NCBI GenBank assembly: GCA_037718865.1
Contig: JBBJMP010000009.1
Location: forward strand, 62,001-126,000
Length of the DNA stretch: 64,000 nucleotides
From: JADCRZ01 sp037718865
GTDB lineage: Bacteria; Bacteroidota; Bacteroidia; Chitinophagales; Chitinophagaceae
Direction: 5' to 3'
Shown: positions 52,735 to 60,995 of the stretch, in pieces
How positions within the stretch are numbered: the stretch's first letter is position 1
How the letters are laid out: each line of letters begins with the position of its first letter
Program-made: the position numbers and the translations under genes
The notes under the pieces: generated by a model
What the model saw: only the letters and a program-made list of their open reading frames with translations
What the model was told of the DNA's origin: nothing
Databases searched by the model: none

Positions 52735-53475
52735 TATCACTTTCGCCTCCTCATGCAATAGCCTTATCAATTCTTCCGGACTATCTGCTGGAACCAGTTT
52801 GACCCCGGCTTTGGGAGGGGGCAATTCATAATTCACTATTGATGTCAACGCTTCTGCCGGGACAGGCTCCATAATTTTCAGGGGCTTGGTTCTTGCTGCC
52901 ATAATACCGCGCATGTTCGGTATCCTTGCTTCAGCAAATCCTTTCTGGCAGCTTACTACAACGGGCAGGTGTGCTTCACAGGTTTCCTCACCGCCTTCTA
53001 TCTCACGGCTCATTGTAGCCGTAGTTCCGTTTAGTTCGAATTTGGTAGCCAACGAAACAAAGGGAAGGTCAAGAAACTCTGCAACCATACCGCCAACTGA
53101 CGACCCGTTGTAATCAATGGTCTCCTTCCCGGTAAAGACAATATCATAAGCCCCTTGCCTGGCTATAGCTGCTATTTGCGACGCTATATAATAACTATCG
53201 TGCGTGTCGGTATTTACCCTGATAGCTTCATCGCCTCCCAGGGCCAGTGCTTTGCGGATGATCGGTTCGGCATCTGAACCGGCTACCGTAATGAGGTGAA
53301 TGATGACAGATGCATCTTTTTCTTTTAGTTCAATAGCCCTTATTAAGGCATACCATTCATCGTAGGGATTAACGATCCATTGAACACCTGCCTGGGCAAA
53401 TTTCGTATTGTTATCGGTGAAGGCTATTTTTGCCGTGGTGTCGGGAGTTTTAGTAATGCAGACTAAAATCTTCAT
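52732..53475 (-). CDS. etfB: electron transfer flavoprotein beta subunit
   Basis: 247 residues. MKILVCITKTPDT, IVNPYDEWYALIRAIELKE, DIVFTGKETIDYNGSSVGG (AMP-binding region) and a C-terminal region RIPNMRGIMAARTKPL. It pairs with EtfA. Start and length normal. Confidence 0.96.
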   Translation of the reverse strand: MKILVCITKTPDTTAKIAFTDNNTKFAQAGVQWIVNPYDEWYALIRAIELKEKDASVIIHLITVAGSDAEPIIRKALALGGDEAIRVNTDTHDSYYIASQIAAIARQGAYDIVFTGKETIDYNGSSVGGMVAEFLDLPFVSLATKFELNGTTATMSREIEGGEETCEAHLPVVVSCQKGFAEARIPNMRGIMAARTKPLKIMEPVPAEALTSIVNYELPPPKAGVKLVPADSPEELIRLLHEEAKVI

Positions 53476-53626
53476 GTACTTATTTTACGATTTAAAATAA
53501 AGTTGTTTATGCAACTATTCGCAAAGATAGTGGTTTAAGGCTACCATTTATGGTTCGTTTTGGGAAATTTTTTTGTTTATGACCTCCCAGATCTTGAACC
53601 TTGAGCCTCAAACCAGATATGCCTCT

Positions 53627-53941
53627 ATGAACAGGATTGATACTATAAGGGAACTTTTGAATGATTGTCCGGATGACTCGTTCCTGCAGCATGCACTGGC
53701 CCTCGAATACATCAAAACAGGCAACGAAGAGGATGCCAGGGTTTTATTTGAGCAGATCCTGAACAGGGAAGCCGGTTACATCGGTTCCTATTACCACCTG
53801 GCTAAACTGCTGGAAAGGACCGGGCAAACAGCCGAAGCCGTCAGGGTATACGAAAAAGGCATGGCAGCTTCAAAACAAGCCGGAGATAACCACGCCTATA
53901 ATGAATTACAGTCGGCGTACGAAGACCTTATTGATGAATAA
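53627..53941 (+). CDS. tetratricopeptide-repeat protein
   Basis: 104 residues from ATG 53627 (MNRIDTIRELLNDCPDD); an earlier start at 53573 would translate a heptamer-repeat stretch. Two to three TPR units (FLQHALALEYIKTGNEEDAR, SYYHLAKLLERTGQTAEAV). Probably a small protein-interaction module. It precedes tilS by 35 bp, so is likely cotranscribed. Confidence 0.8.
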   Translation: MNRIDTIRELLNDCPDDSFLQHALALEYIKTGNEEDARVLFEQILNREAGYIGSYYHLAKLLERTGQTAEAVRVYEKGMAASKQAGDNHAYNELQSAYEDLIDE

Positions 53942-53976
53942 ATAGAGGAAGATTAACCTGTCTAATTCAAGAATAC

Positions 53977-55362
53977 ATGAACCTTTTTGAACAATTTACC
54001 GGTTTTATCAAAGAGGAAAATCTTTTTCTCCAAAACGATCACCTTCTGGTTACGGTAAGTGGTGGAGTTGATTCTGTGGTTTTATGTGCCTTGTGCAGGC
54101 AGTCTGGCTTAAGCTTCAGCATAGCGCATTGTAATTTTCAGCTAAGGGGGCAGGAGAGTGAGCGGGATCAGGAATTTGTGTTACAGCTTGGCAAAGAATA
54201 TGGAGTAGAAACCTGGATCAAACGGTTTGAAACGGAAACCTATGCAGGCGAAAATAAATTGTCTATACAAGTGGCAGCAAGAGAATTACGCTACGCCTGG
54301 TTTAATGACATCATACATGGCGAATGTTCAAACACTGCTAACGACCTACAAGCTCCCGACTCCAGACTCCCGGCTCCCCGTTACATCCTCACCGCCCACC
54401 ATGCGGATGATAACCTGGAAACTATGCTGATGAATTTTTTTAAAGGTACCGGCATTGCCGGCCTCCGGGCTGTACTGCCTAAGCAAGGTAATCTGGTAAG
54501 GCCGTTACTATTTGCCCGCAAGACCAATTTAATAAAATATGCTGAGGAGCATAAGCTGAAGTATGTGGAAGATTCTTCCAATGCTTCAATCAAATATACC
54601 AGGAACTATTTCCGTAATGAACTGATACCCGCAGTACGAAAGATACTTCCAGGCGTTGAAGAAAACCTGCTGAGTAACATTTCGCGGTTCCGTGAGGTTG
54701 AACAGTTATACCGGCAAGCGGTAAACGGGCATAAGAAAAATCTTATGAAGTATAAGGAAAAAGAGATCCATATTGCTGTCCTTAAGCTACAGAAAATTTC
54801 CCCGCTCCAATCGGTAATGTATGAGATCACTAAAGATTATGGATTTACACCCCATCAGGTTGCGGAAATTGTCGCCTTACTGGACAGCGGATCAGGGAAA
54901 TATGTTCAATCGGACGAATACCGGATCATAAAAAACCGTAACTGGCTAATTATTTCTCCACGTCATACGCAGTTATCCCAAAATATACTCATCGAAAACG
55001 GCAACCAGGATCTGACATTTGCCTTGGGGAAACTCGAATGCAAACTCCTCTCATTAAACAATGGTCCATTATCCGCTTCTTCAGACATTGCTCAACTTGA
55101 TGCCGCTGAATTTATATTTCCCTTGCTGCTGAGAAAACGAAAACAGGGTGATTATTTTTATCCCCTGGGTATGCAGAAAAAAAAGAAGCTTAGCCGGTTT
55201 TTAACAGACCTTAAACTGTCCATTACCGAAAAGGAAAATACCTGGGTTATAGAAATGAACAAAAAGATCGTATGGGTTTTGGGAAAACGGATCGATAACC
55301 GGTTTAAGATTACCCCAAAAACCGAAAACATGCTGCAAATCAGGTTTACTGGTAACGGTTAA
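53977..55362 (+). CDS. tilS: tRNA(Ile)-lysidine synthetase TilS, with a small repeat-derived insertion
   Basis: 461 residues. The PP-loop is VTVSGGVDSVVLCAL; HHADDNLETMLMNFFKGTG and the C-terminal lysidine domain (KRKQGDYFYPLGMQKKKKLS) match TilS. It lysidinylates C34 of tRNA-Ile(CAU). An extra ~15-20 residues (NDLQAPDSRLPAP) between AWFNDII and YILTAHHADD are encoded by a heptamer repeat (54352-54379), in frame. The gene end overlaps the rhomboid gene by 17 bp on the other strand. Confidence 0.95.
   Translation: MNLFEQFTGFIKEENLFLQNDHLLVTVSGGVDSVVLCALCRQSGLSFSIAHCNFQLRGQESERDQEFVLQLGKEYGVETWIKRFETETYAGENKLSIQVAARELRYAWFNDIIHGECSNTANDLQAPDSRLPAPRYILTAHHADDNLETMLMNFFKGTGIAGLRAVLPKQGNLVRPLLFARKTNLIKYAEEHKLKYVEDSSNASIKYTRNYFRNELIPAVRKILPGVEENLLSNISRFREVEQLYRQAVNGHKKNLMKYKEKEIHIAVLKLQKISPLQSVMYEITKDYGFTPHQVAEIVALLDSGSGKYVQSDEYRIIKNRNWLIISPRHTQLSQNILIENGNQDLTFALGKLECKLLSLNNGPLSASSDIAQLDAAEFIFPLLLRKRKQGDYFYPLGMQKKKKLSRFLTDLKLSITEKENTWVIEMNKKIVWVLGKRIDNRFKITPKTENMLQIRFTGNG
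54352..54379. repeat. RCTCCCG heptamer array inside tilS
   Basis: Four 7-bp units GCTCCCG, ACTCCAG, ACTCCCG, GCTCCCC; the unit is the same as in the trmN6-like gene at 47249. The 28 bp sit in a larger insertion that keeps the reading frame. Confidence 0.85.
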
Positions 55363-55993
55363 AAATGTTGTTTACAAAGATGGACATCGCATCATAATTT
55401 GCATACAGTTTGGCCGCAATAATGGCAAATATTAACCCGTAAACAGCACCTGTAAAGTGAGCGCCGTGGCCTATATTACTTCCTCCTTTTTTAGCTAAAT
55501 AGACAGAGATGCCCAAAAAAAGGATTCCAAAAATGTATCCCGGAATGGGAATCGGAATAAAAAGAATACCGAGGGAAAGATCCGGATCAAGGATGATCCC
55601 AGCAAAGACCACGGCAGAAACAGCACCGGAGGCGCCCAGTGCCCGATAGGCAGAATTATCCCTGTTCTTGAAATAGTCGGGCAAGGTAGAAATAACAATT
55701 GCCGATACATACAATACTATATAAAATATCTTCGCGTTGTCGCCGAATATGTCCGGATTGGGAAAAGTCCTTGATTCAACATAGGTGCCTAAGGCATATA
55801 ATGAATACATGTTAAAAAAAAGGTGCGCAAAGTCGGCGTGCAATAGCCCATGGGTAAGAAAACGGTAATACTGTTTCCGGCTTTCTATTTCAGCAGGCCA
55901 GAATAGCAGGTCCTGCATGATCTTTCCATTCTGCAAAGCAGCAAAGGAAACCAGGCAGGTAATAATAATAATAATCAGGGTGATGGAGAACAT
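55346..55993 (-). CDS. rhomboid-family intramembrane serine protease
   Basis: 215 residues, about six membrane helices. HGLLHADFAHLFFNMYSLYALG (the HxxxN oxyanion region), ALGASGAVSAVVFAG with the nucleophile Ser in GASGA, and GHGAHFTGAVYG with the catalytic His. It cuts membrane proteins within the bilayer. Convergent with tilS, overlapping by 17 bp. Confidence 0.92.
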   Translation of the reverse strand: MFSITLIIIIITCLVSFAALQNGKIMQDLLFWPAEIESRKQYYRFLTHGLLHADFAHLFFNMYSLYALGTYVESRTFPNPDIFGDNAKIFYIVLYVSAIVISTLPDYFKNRDNSAYRALGASGAVSAVVFAGIILDPDLSLGILFIPIPIPGYIFGILFLGISVYLAKKGGSNIGHGAHFTGAVYGLIFAIIAAKLYANYDAMSIFVNNIFNRYQ

Positions 55994-56032
55994 GTATCTC
56001 TTGTAATTGGTGAGCGCGAATATCGTATAAAT

Positions 56033-56506
56033 TCAGGAGTGATGATATTTTTCGTTTCTGATGATCGTACAAGCCCGGTACACTTGTTCAGCCAGTATTA
56101 GGCGAACCAATTGATGGGGAAATACGAGCAGGGATAATGACCAGCAAAAATTTGACCTTTTCAACACTGCTTCATCTATGCCATAAGCGCCGCCGATCAG
56201 GAAAATTAATTGTTTGACGTTATCATTGGCTTTTGACTGTATCAAATCTGCGAGTCCGCCGGAACTTAGCTGCCGGCCTCTTTCATCCAAAACAACCAGA
56301 TAATCGTCTTTTCTAAGGCCGTTCAGTATATATTCTCCTTCTTTCATGATCAGTTCGGGCCCGGGCAGTGACCCTGCGTTTTTTACTGTTGGAAGAATAT
56401 GCCATTCCGCCTGATAGTAATGGTTAATGCGTTTGGTAAACTCATTCACGCCCTGCTTTATATAAGTTTCATGCGCCTTGCCGACAGACCAGAATTGAAT
56501 TTTCAT
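56033..56506 (-). CDS. rlmH: 23S rRNA (pseudouridine1915-N3)-methyltransferase RlmH
   Basis: 157 residues of the SPOUT fold: LVVLDERGRQLSSGGLADLI, LIFLIGGAYGIDEAVL and the C-terminal HQLVRLILAEQVYRACTI with the knot. The end IIRNEKYHHS matches RlmH's characteristic xxYHxx. Methylates N3 of pseudouridine in helix 69 of 23S rRNA. Normal length. Confidence 0.95.
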   Translation of the reverse strand: MKIQFWSVGKAHETYIKQGVNEFTKRINHYYQAEWHILPTVKNAGSLPGPELIMKEGEYILNGLRKDDYLVVLDERGRQLSSGGLADLIQSKANDNVKQLIFLIGGAYGIDEAVLKRSNFCWSLSLLVFPHQLVRLILAEQVYRACTIIRNEKYHHS

Positions 56507-56604
56507 GAAATAATTGCTTAGGTGATCTCATCTACAGTGTCTGCTTATTTATGCAAACAAAATTAACTGTAATCGGCATCCTGTACGCTCAATGAGTGAA
56601 ATGT

Positions 56605-56626
56605 AAAAAGCCAACCCATGGTTGGC
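56605..56626 (-). terminator. terminator after the FN3-like gene
   Basis: GCCAACC (56610-56616) pairs with GGTTGGC (56620-56626) around a 3-nt loop and is followed by five T on the minus strand; it lies 34 bp past the stop at 56660. Confidence 0.75.
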
Positions 56627-56659
56627 CTTTGTGTTTCAGTAAGCGGTAAGCACCGGCAT

Positions 56660-57127
56660 TTATCTGTGCTTCTTTGGAGAGACAGCGCTGAGGATTTCGC
56701 CCGTTGAGTTGCCCATGATTACAGTCAGGTAATCAGATAACCTGTTCTTTCCTGTCAGGTCCTGCGTTTTCAGGCGGTAATACACCGTACTGTCAGACGG
56801 ATTGAGTTTGTCCGTATATTTATATCCTGTTCTTGTATAACCTTTTTCGGCTGCAAAGAAAATGGCAATATCTGTGTAATTAATTCCATTAGCGCTTTTT
56901 TGAATGATGAAATGGCTCAGGTTGTTTTCCGTTGCAGAGGTCCAGTGAAGCACCACGTTCCTGTTGTTCTGTTCGGCAGTCCAGTTTGTTATGATTTCTT
57001 CCTGTAAGGTGTTAATTGCAATAGTGTCGGTTATAGCCAGATTTCGAGAGAACACGAAGGTGGAGCAGCTTATAAAGCCAAGAGTCAGCAACATGCGGAA
57101 GGTACGGGTGGATAGATGAAGGATCAT
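56660..57127 (-). CDS. small secreted FN3-like / T9SS-associated protein
   Basis: 155 residues. Signal peptide within the first ~30 residues. A single immunoglobulin-like domain (NRNVVLHWTSATENNLSHFI, SANGINYTDI, STVYYRLKTQDLTGKNRLSD) of the kind found just before the sorting tail of Bacteroidota T9SS cargo proteins. No clear C-terminal sorting domain is visible, so it may be secreted to the periplasm only. Confidence 0.75.
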   Translation of the reverse strand: MILHLSTRTFRMLLTLGFISCSTFVFSRNLAITDTIAINTLQEEIITNWTAEQNNRNVVLHWTSATENNLSHFIIQKSANGINYTDIAIFFAAEKGYTRTGYKYTDKLNPSDSTVYYRLKTQDLTGKNRLSDYLTVIMGNSTGEILSAVSPKKHR

Positions 57128-57329
57128 GATTTATTTTTTATAGGTTTAGAAAAGTAGCGTTTAAAGCTATACGGATAGATTGCGAATTGAATGCCATAAA
57201 TAGAATGTATTGATTATCAACCCCTGGCCAGGCATAAGACATCGTAAAAATTCCGGGGATGGGAAAGTATTCCAAAAAGTCAGGATTTTCTTAAGGCTAA
57301 CCGTAAATAGTATGCGTAAATGTTAGAGT

Positions 57330-58547
57330 ATGGGTTTATCAGTAAACAAGAAAAATAGTAAAATCGCTCTCGACACCGCCGTGCCCAAAGTGAAAAAGGA
57401 TCCAGCTTACAAGGGATCTATTGTTGCAACGGATGGCAAAAAAGCAATACTAAAACAAGAGATCAGGCAGTTAATCACGAAAGGTGATGTCTCTATAATG
57501 CCGGCGCATGCAAAACCTATGATGGCTACACTCGTTAAAGAATCTTTTGACGATGCCGGCTGGTTGTTCGAACTAAAATGGGATGGTTACCGGGCAGTAG
57601 CTACAGTTATTCATGGAGAGGTTGAGTTGCTGTCAAGAAATAATCTTTCGTTTACGTCAAGATACCTGCCTGTTACAGAAGCATTACAGCGTTTAAAAAT
57701 AAATGTAATATTAGATGGCGAGATCATCATCCTGAATGAAAATGGGATTTCCGATTTTCAGCAGTTGCAGTCATGGCAGCGAACGGGGAAAGGTGACCTT
57801 ATGTACTATGTATTTGATATATTGTGGGTTGAAGGATATTCGCTGAATAACATGGCGTTGATTGAAAGAAAAAAAATACTGGAGGCATTGATACCGGAAG
57901 ATGGCGTCATCAGGTATAGCGATCATATTATGCAAAAAGGCAAGGCTTTTTTTAAGCTGGCTTTAGAACAGGGATTGGAGGGCATCATGGCAAAAAAAGC
58001 AGACAGCACTTATCATCCGGGCATTCGTTCCAGCCAGTGGCTTAAAATTAAAACCCACCGGACCCAGGAAGCGGTCATCGCCGGTTTTACTGAGGGAAGG
58101 GGAGGCCGTAAACATTTTGGTGCCCTGATCCTCGGAATGTATCAAAATAATGAATTTGTTTATATCGGTCATACGGGCTCGGGACTGGATGATAAAGGGC
58201 TTGTTCAGGTATACAAAAAATTGCAGCCACTGATTACAGACAAGTGCCCGTTCAACAAAAAGCCAAAGACCAACATGGCTGCCACCTGGGTGACTCCCCA
58301 GGTTGTTTGCGAGGTAAAGTTTCAGGAGTGGACTAATGATAACCTATTACGCATTCCTATATTTCTGCGGTTAAGGGAAGATAAAAAAGCCACTGATATC
58401 ATTAAAGAAAACAGCGTTGCGCCTCTAGCCTTAACAGGCAGCAGAGCCAATCGATCAAAAACACCGGGACAGGTTAATACATTGATCTTACCTGCATCTC
58501 CAGGTAAACGATCCGCGATCGGTAGCAAAAAAAAGACACCAGAATAA
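57330..58547 (+). CDS. ATP-dependent DNA ligase, LigD-type ligase domain
   Basis: 405 residues. Adenylation motif I ELKWDGYR with Lys83, then VILDGEIIILN, MYYVFDILWVEG, EGIMAKKADSTYHPG and WLKIKTHRTQE. The OB domain follows (VIAGFTEGRGGRKHFGALILG). There is no 3'-phosphoesterase or polymerase domain, so this is a stand-alone LigD ligase part. In NHEJ it works with Ku; no ku gene is in the window. Its C-terminal ~50 residues are basic and probably disordered. Confidence 0.9.
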   Translation: MGLSVNKKNSKIALDTAVPKVKKDPAYKGSIVATDGKKAILKQEIRQLITKGDVSIMPAHAKPMMATLVKESFDDAGWLFELKWDGYRAVATVIHGEVELLSRNNLSFTSRYLPVTEALQRLKINVILDGEIIILNENGISDFQQLQSWQRTGKGDLMYYVFDILWVEGYSLNNMALIERKKILEALIPEDGVIRYSDHIMQKGKAFFKLALEQGLEGIMAKKADSTYHPGIRSSQWLKIKTHRTQEAVIAGFTEGRGGRKHFGALILGMYQNNEFVYIGHTGSGLDDKGLVQVYKKLQPLITDKCPFNKKPKTNMAATWVTPQVVCEVKFQEWTNDNLLRIPIFLRLREDKKATDIIKENSVAPLALTGSRANRSKTPGQVNTLILPASPGKRSAIGSKKKTPE

Positions 58548-58553
58548 ATCAGC

Positions 58554-59594
58554 ATGACCGCTTCTGTTAAAAAAAAACATCAGCCCGGAACTTCCTCTGT
58601 ATTAACGTTTGCTAAGCGCGCAGGTTTAGATGGCTTTGTGCTGTCCCTGATAGCCATGATTTTCCTGGCTTACCTGTGGCCTCAAGCCGGAGAGACGCAA
58701 AGCCCTTACAGACTTGCGGAGGTTGCGGGCTACGGAGTGTCTTTCATTTTCTTTTTTTATGGATTAAGGCTCAGTCCTGAAAAATTAAAGGCTGGTTTAA
58801 GTAAATGGCGCCTGCACCTGGTTGTTCACCTTACCACCTTTGTTTTATTTCCTGTTCTTGTACTGGCGGGTAAATTTTTTTTTGAGAGTAGCAATAACCA
58901 GCTCATCTGGTTGGGCGTGTTTTTCCTCGGTGCATTGCCTTCCACCGTATCGTCTTCCGTCGTAATGGTGTCTATTGCCGGGGGAAATTTACCGGCAGCC
59001 ATTTTTAATGCCAGCATCTCCAGTTTGATCGGCGTGTTCATCACTCCCTTATGGATGGGATTGGTGCTTCATTCCGCTACAAATCATTTCGAGTTTGGAA
59101 CGGTTATCAGTAAATTAACGCTTCAGGTACTGGTGCCTGTGATAGCAGGCTTGACATTGCACGCCCGCCTGGGAGCTTTTGCAGAAAAGCATCGTGTGGT
59201 ACTGCGCTATTTTGACCAGTGCATCATTTTACTTATCGTATATACGTCATTTTGTGAATCTTTTGCCAGAAAGATGTTTACCGGATTCAGTATAATGGAT
59301 ATTGTTATACTGGGTATTTGCATGACCGGATTATTCTTCCTCGTATACATGATCGTGCACGCTTGCTGCCGGCTTCTGCAATTCAGCCGGAAAGACAGGA
59401 TCACGGCCGTTTTTTGTGGTTCAAAAAAATCGTTGGTCCATGGTACGGTTATGTCAAGGGTGTTGTTTCCCGGCAGCGAGATTGTCGGAATTGTATTACT
59501 TCCCCTGATGTTGTACCATGCGTTGCAGCTCATCGCTGCCAGTATCCTGGCACAATCCATGGCGAGGAGAGGAAGTCAGGGCGAGGCAGTTTGA
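58554..59594 (+). CDS. bile acid:sodium symporter (BASS) family protein, SLC10A7/YfeH type
   Basis: 346 residues, about ten membrane helices. GLRLSPEKLKAGLSKWRLHL, LGALPSTVSSSVVMVSIAGG and AIFNASISSLIGVFITPLW follow the SLC10A7-like branch. Starts 6 bp after the ligase stop. Substrate unknown. Confidence 0.88.
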   Translation: MTASVKKKHQPGTSSVLTFAKRAGLDGFVLSLIAMIFLAYLWPQAGETQSPYRLAEVAGYGVSFIFFFYGLRLSPEKLKAGLSKWRLHLVVHLTTFVLFPVLVLAGKFFFESSNNQLIWLGVFFLGALPSTVSSSVVMVSIAGGNLPAAIFNASISSLIGVFITPLWMGLVLHSATNHFEFGTVISKLTLQVLVPVIAGLTLHARLGAFAEKHRVVLRYFDQCIILLIVYTSFCESFARKMFTGFSIMDIVILGICMTGLFFLVYMIVHACCRLLQFSRKDRITAVFCGSKKSLVHGTVMSRVLFPGSEIVGIVLLPLMLYHALQLIAASILAQSMARRGSQGEAV

Positions 59595-59629
59595 GTCGGT
59601 AGTGGCAAGTCGGTAACTTCAGACTCTCA

Positions 59630-60883
59630 TCACTGCTTTTCATATTTAAATATAATCACCGCGTTCTTCTGCTCGGTAGAAGTGATACGCACCTCATACT
59701 GCTTATCGCCCGCTTTCACTACCATTAATGAAGTGTTGGGCGGTATGGTCCCCAGATTTTCGGCAACCATTACCAGCTCATGATAAGGCGTAATTTCATC
59801 GAGAGTCAACTTAAGAGAGATGGGCTTCGTTGTCAGCAGTTGCCTGGATACTATAAGGGTTTTATCCAGGTAAACTGAAACGGTATCACCATCGATCGTT
59901 CCATTGTCATACAAGTTCACAGACACCTCGTTGCTATTGACGATGATTGTTTTTACCAGTTCATTTTCGCGGGTGGCTAATGGCTTGGGAATGTTTACGG
60001 ATATTGTTTTTCTGAATGAACGATCATCTTTTTTTATTGAATCCGCCTTGCCAATGTCGCCAATAGGTTTATTGTTTAATGGCTTTGAGCCAGCGGGATC
60101 CCCTCTGGTAACAAGCGTCTTTGCAGGAGGTTTAGCCGTTGTCTTGGGAGAAGATTTGGTTATAGACGGAATATTATTGTTTTGACTCGTGCCCGTTTTG
60201 TTTGCGGGAAGTTTAGGCGTTGTCCTGGCTATGGGAGGACCAGTCGGCTTTTTTGCCGTAACCGTTTTGTCAACAGGTTTGCCTGGCATGGCCGGTTTTG
60301 ATTTGGGGCTTGATGTAGTATTTTTAGCTATTGGCGCACTGACACTGGTTTTCCTTGCGACCGGCGGCGAAACTTTCTTACTATTCTTTTCATTTTCCCT
60401 TCTCACAAGGAAAGGTTCCCTGTAAAAATCTGAAGTAGTCACCTTCCGTAGATACACCTTGCCCTTTCCGCAAGGAATAGAATCCTTTTCGCCATAGCTG
60501 GAGTAATCCCCTTCGAGAATTTCTTCATTTCCGTTCTTTGTGTATTGAAGGAAATATGTCATGACACAGGCATAACTATTCTGCTGCATTCTTATCTCAA
60601 CAATTTTTAACTCCTCAAGTCTTACTTTTCCAGTCTTCACATTTACCGTTCCGTTGGCAACGGCTTTACCATAGAAAACGGTTGACTTATACGAATAGGA
60701 AACGCCATCGATCTTTTGGTTGCGTTGATCTACTTGTACCTCTAACTTATAACGGTCTTCGGTATTTAACTTACTTAAAAATTTATCGGAAGAATAAAAG
60801 CTGCCACGCCAGATGCCCGATATATCCTGTGCAGAAGCCGAATGAATAAACAAAAATGAAAGGATAAGTAATTTTAATTTCAT
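59630..60883 (-). CDS. secreted hypothetical protein with Pro/Lys-rich linker
   Basis: 417 residues: a signal peptide (about 1-18), a beta-rich N-terminal domain opening with ISGIWRGSFYSSD, as in small lipocalin-like or extracellular proteins, a Pro/Thr/Lys low-complexity linker (about 170-290), and a C-terminal beta domain (NEVSVNLYDNGTIDGDTVSV). The last part resembles domains found in several Bacteroidota secreted proteins. Function unknown. Divergent from thrS. Confidence 0.7.
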   Translation of the reverse strand: MKLKLLILSFLFIHSASAQDISGIWRGSFYSSDKFLSKLNTEDRYKLEVQVDQRNQKIDGVSYSYKSTVFYGKAVANGTVNVKTGKVRLEELKIVEIRMQQNSYACVMTYFLQYTKNGNEEILEGDYSSYGEKDSIPCGKGKVYLRKVTTSDFYREPFLVRRENEKNSKKVSPPVARKTSVSAPIAKNTTSSPKSKPAMPGKPVDKTVTAKKPTGPPIARTTPKLPANKTGTSQNNNIPSITKSSPKTTAKPPAKTLVTRGDPAGSKPLNNKPIGDIGKADSIKKDDRSFRKTISVNIPKPLATRENELVKTIIVNSNEVSVNLYDNGTIDGDTVSVYLDKTLIVSRQLLTTKPISLKLTLDEITPYHELVMVAENLGTIPPNTSLMVVKAGDKQYEVRITSTEQKNAVIIFKYEKQ

Positions 60884-60962
60884 AATACAACTACTGTCTT
60901 TAACTACAATGTAATTAAGTGCAATTTCGGCGTAATAGCCACTTTATCTGCCAATACTTCGT

Positions 60963-60970
60963 TAATTTTG
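60963..60970 (+). promoter_or_regulatory. probable -7 box of the thrS promoter
   Basis: TAATTTTG matches TAnnTTTG, 25 bp before the thrS start. A good -33 TTTG is not obvious at the right distance, so only the -7 box is called. Confidence 0.45.
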
Positions 60971-60995
60971 CACTCCTTTAATCAGGAATTTTTAT

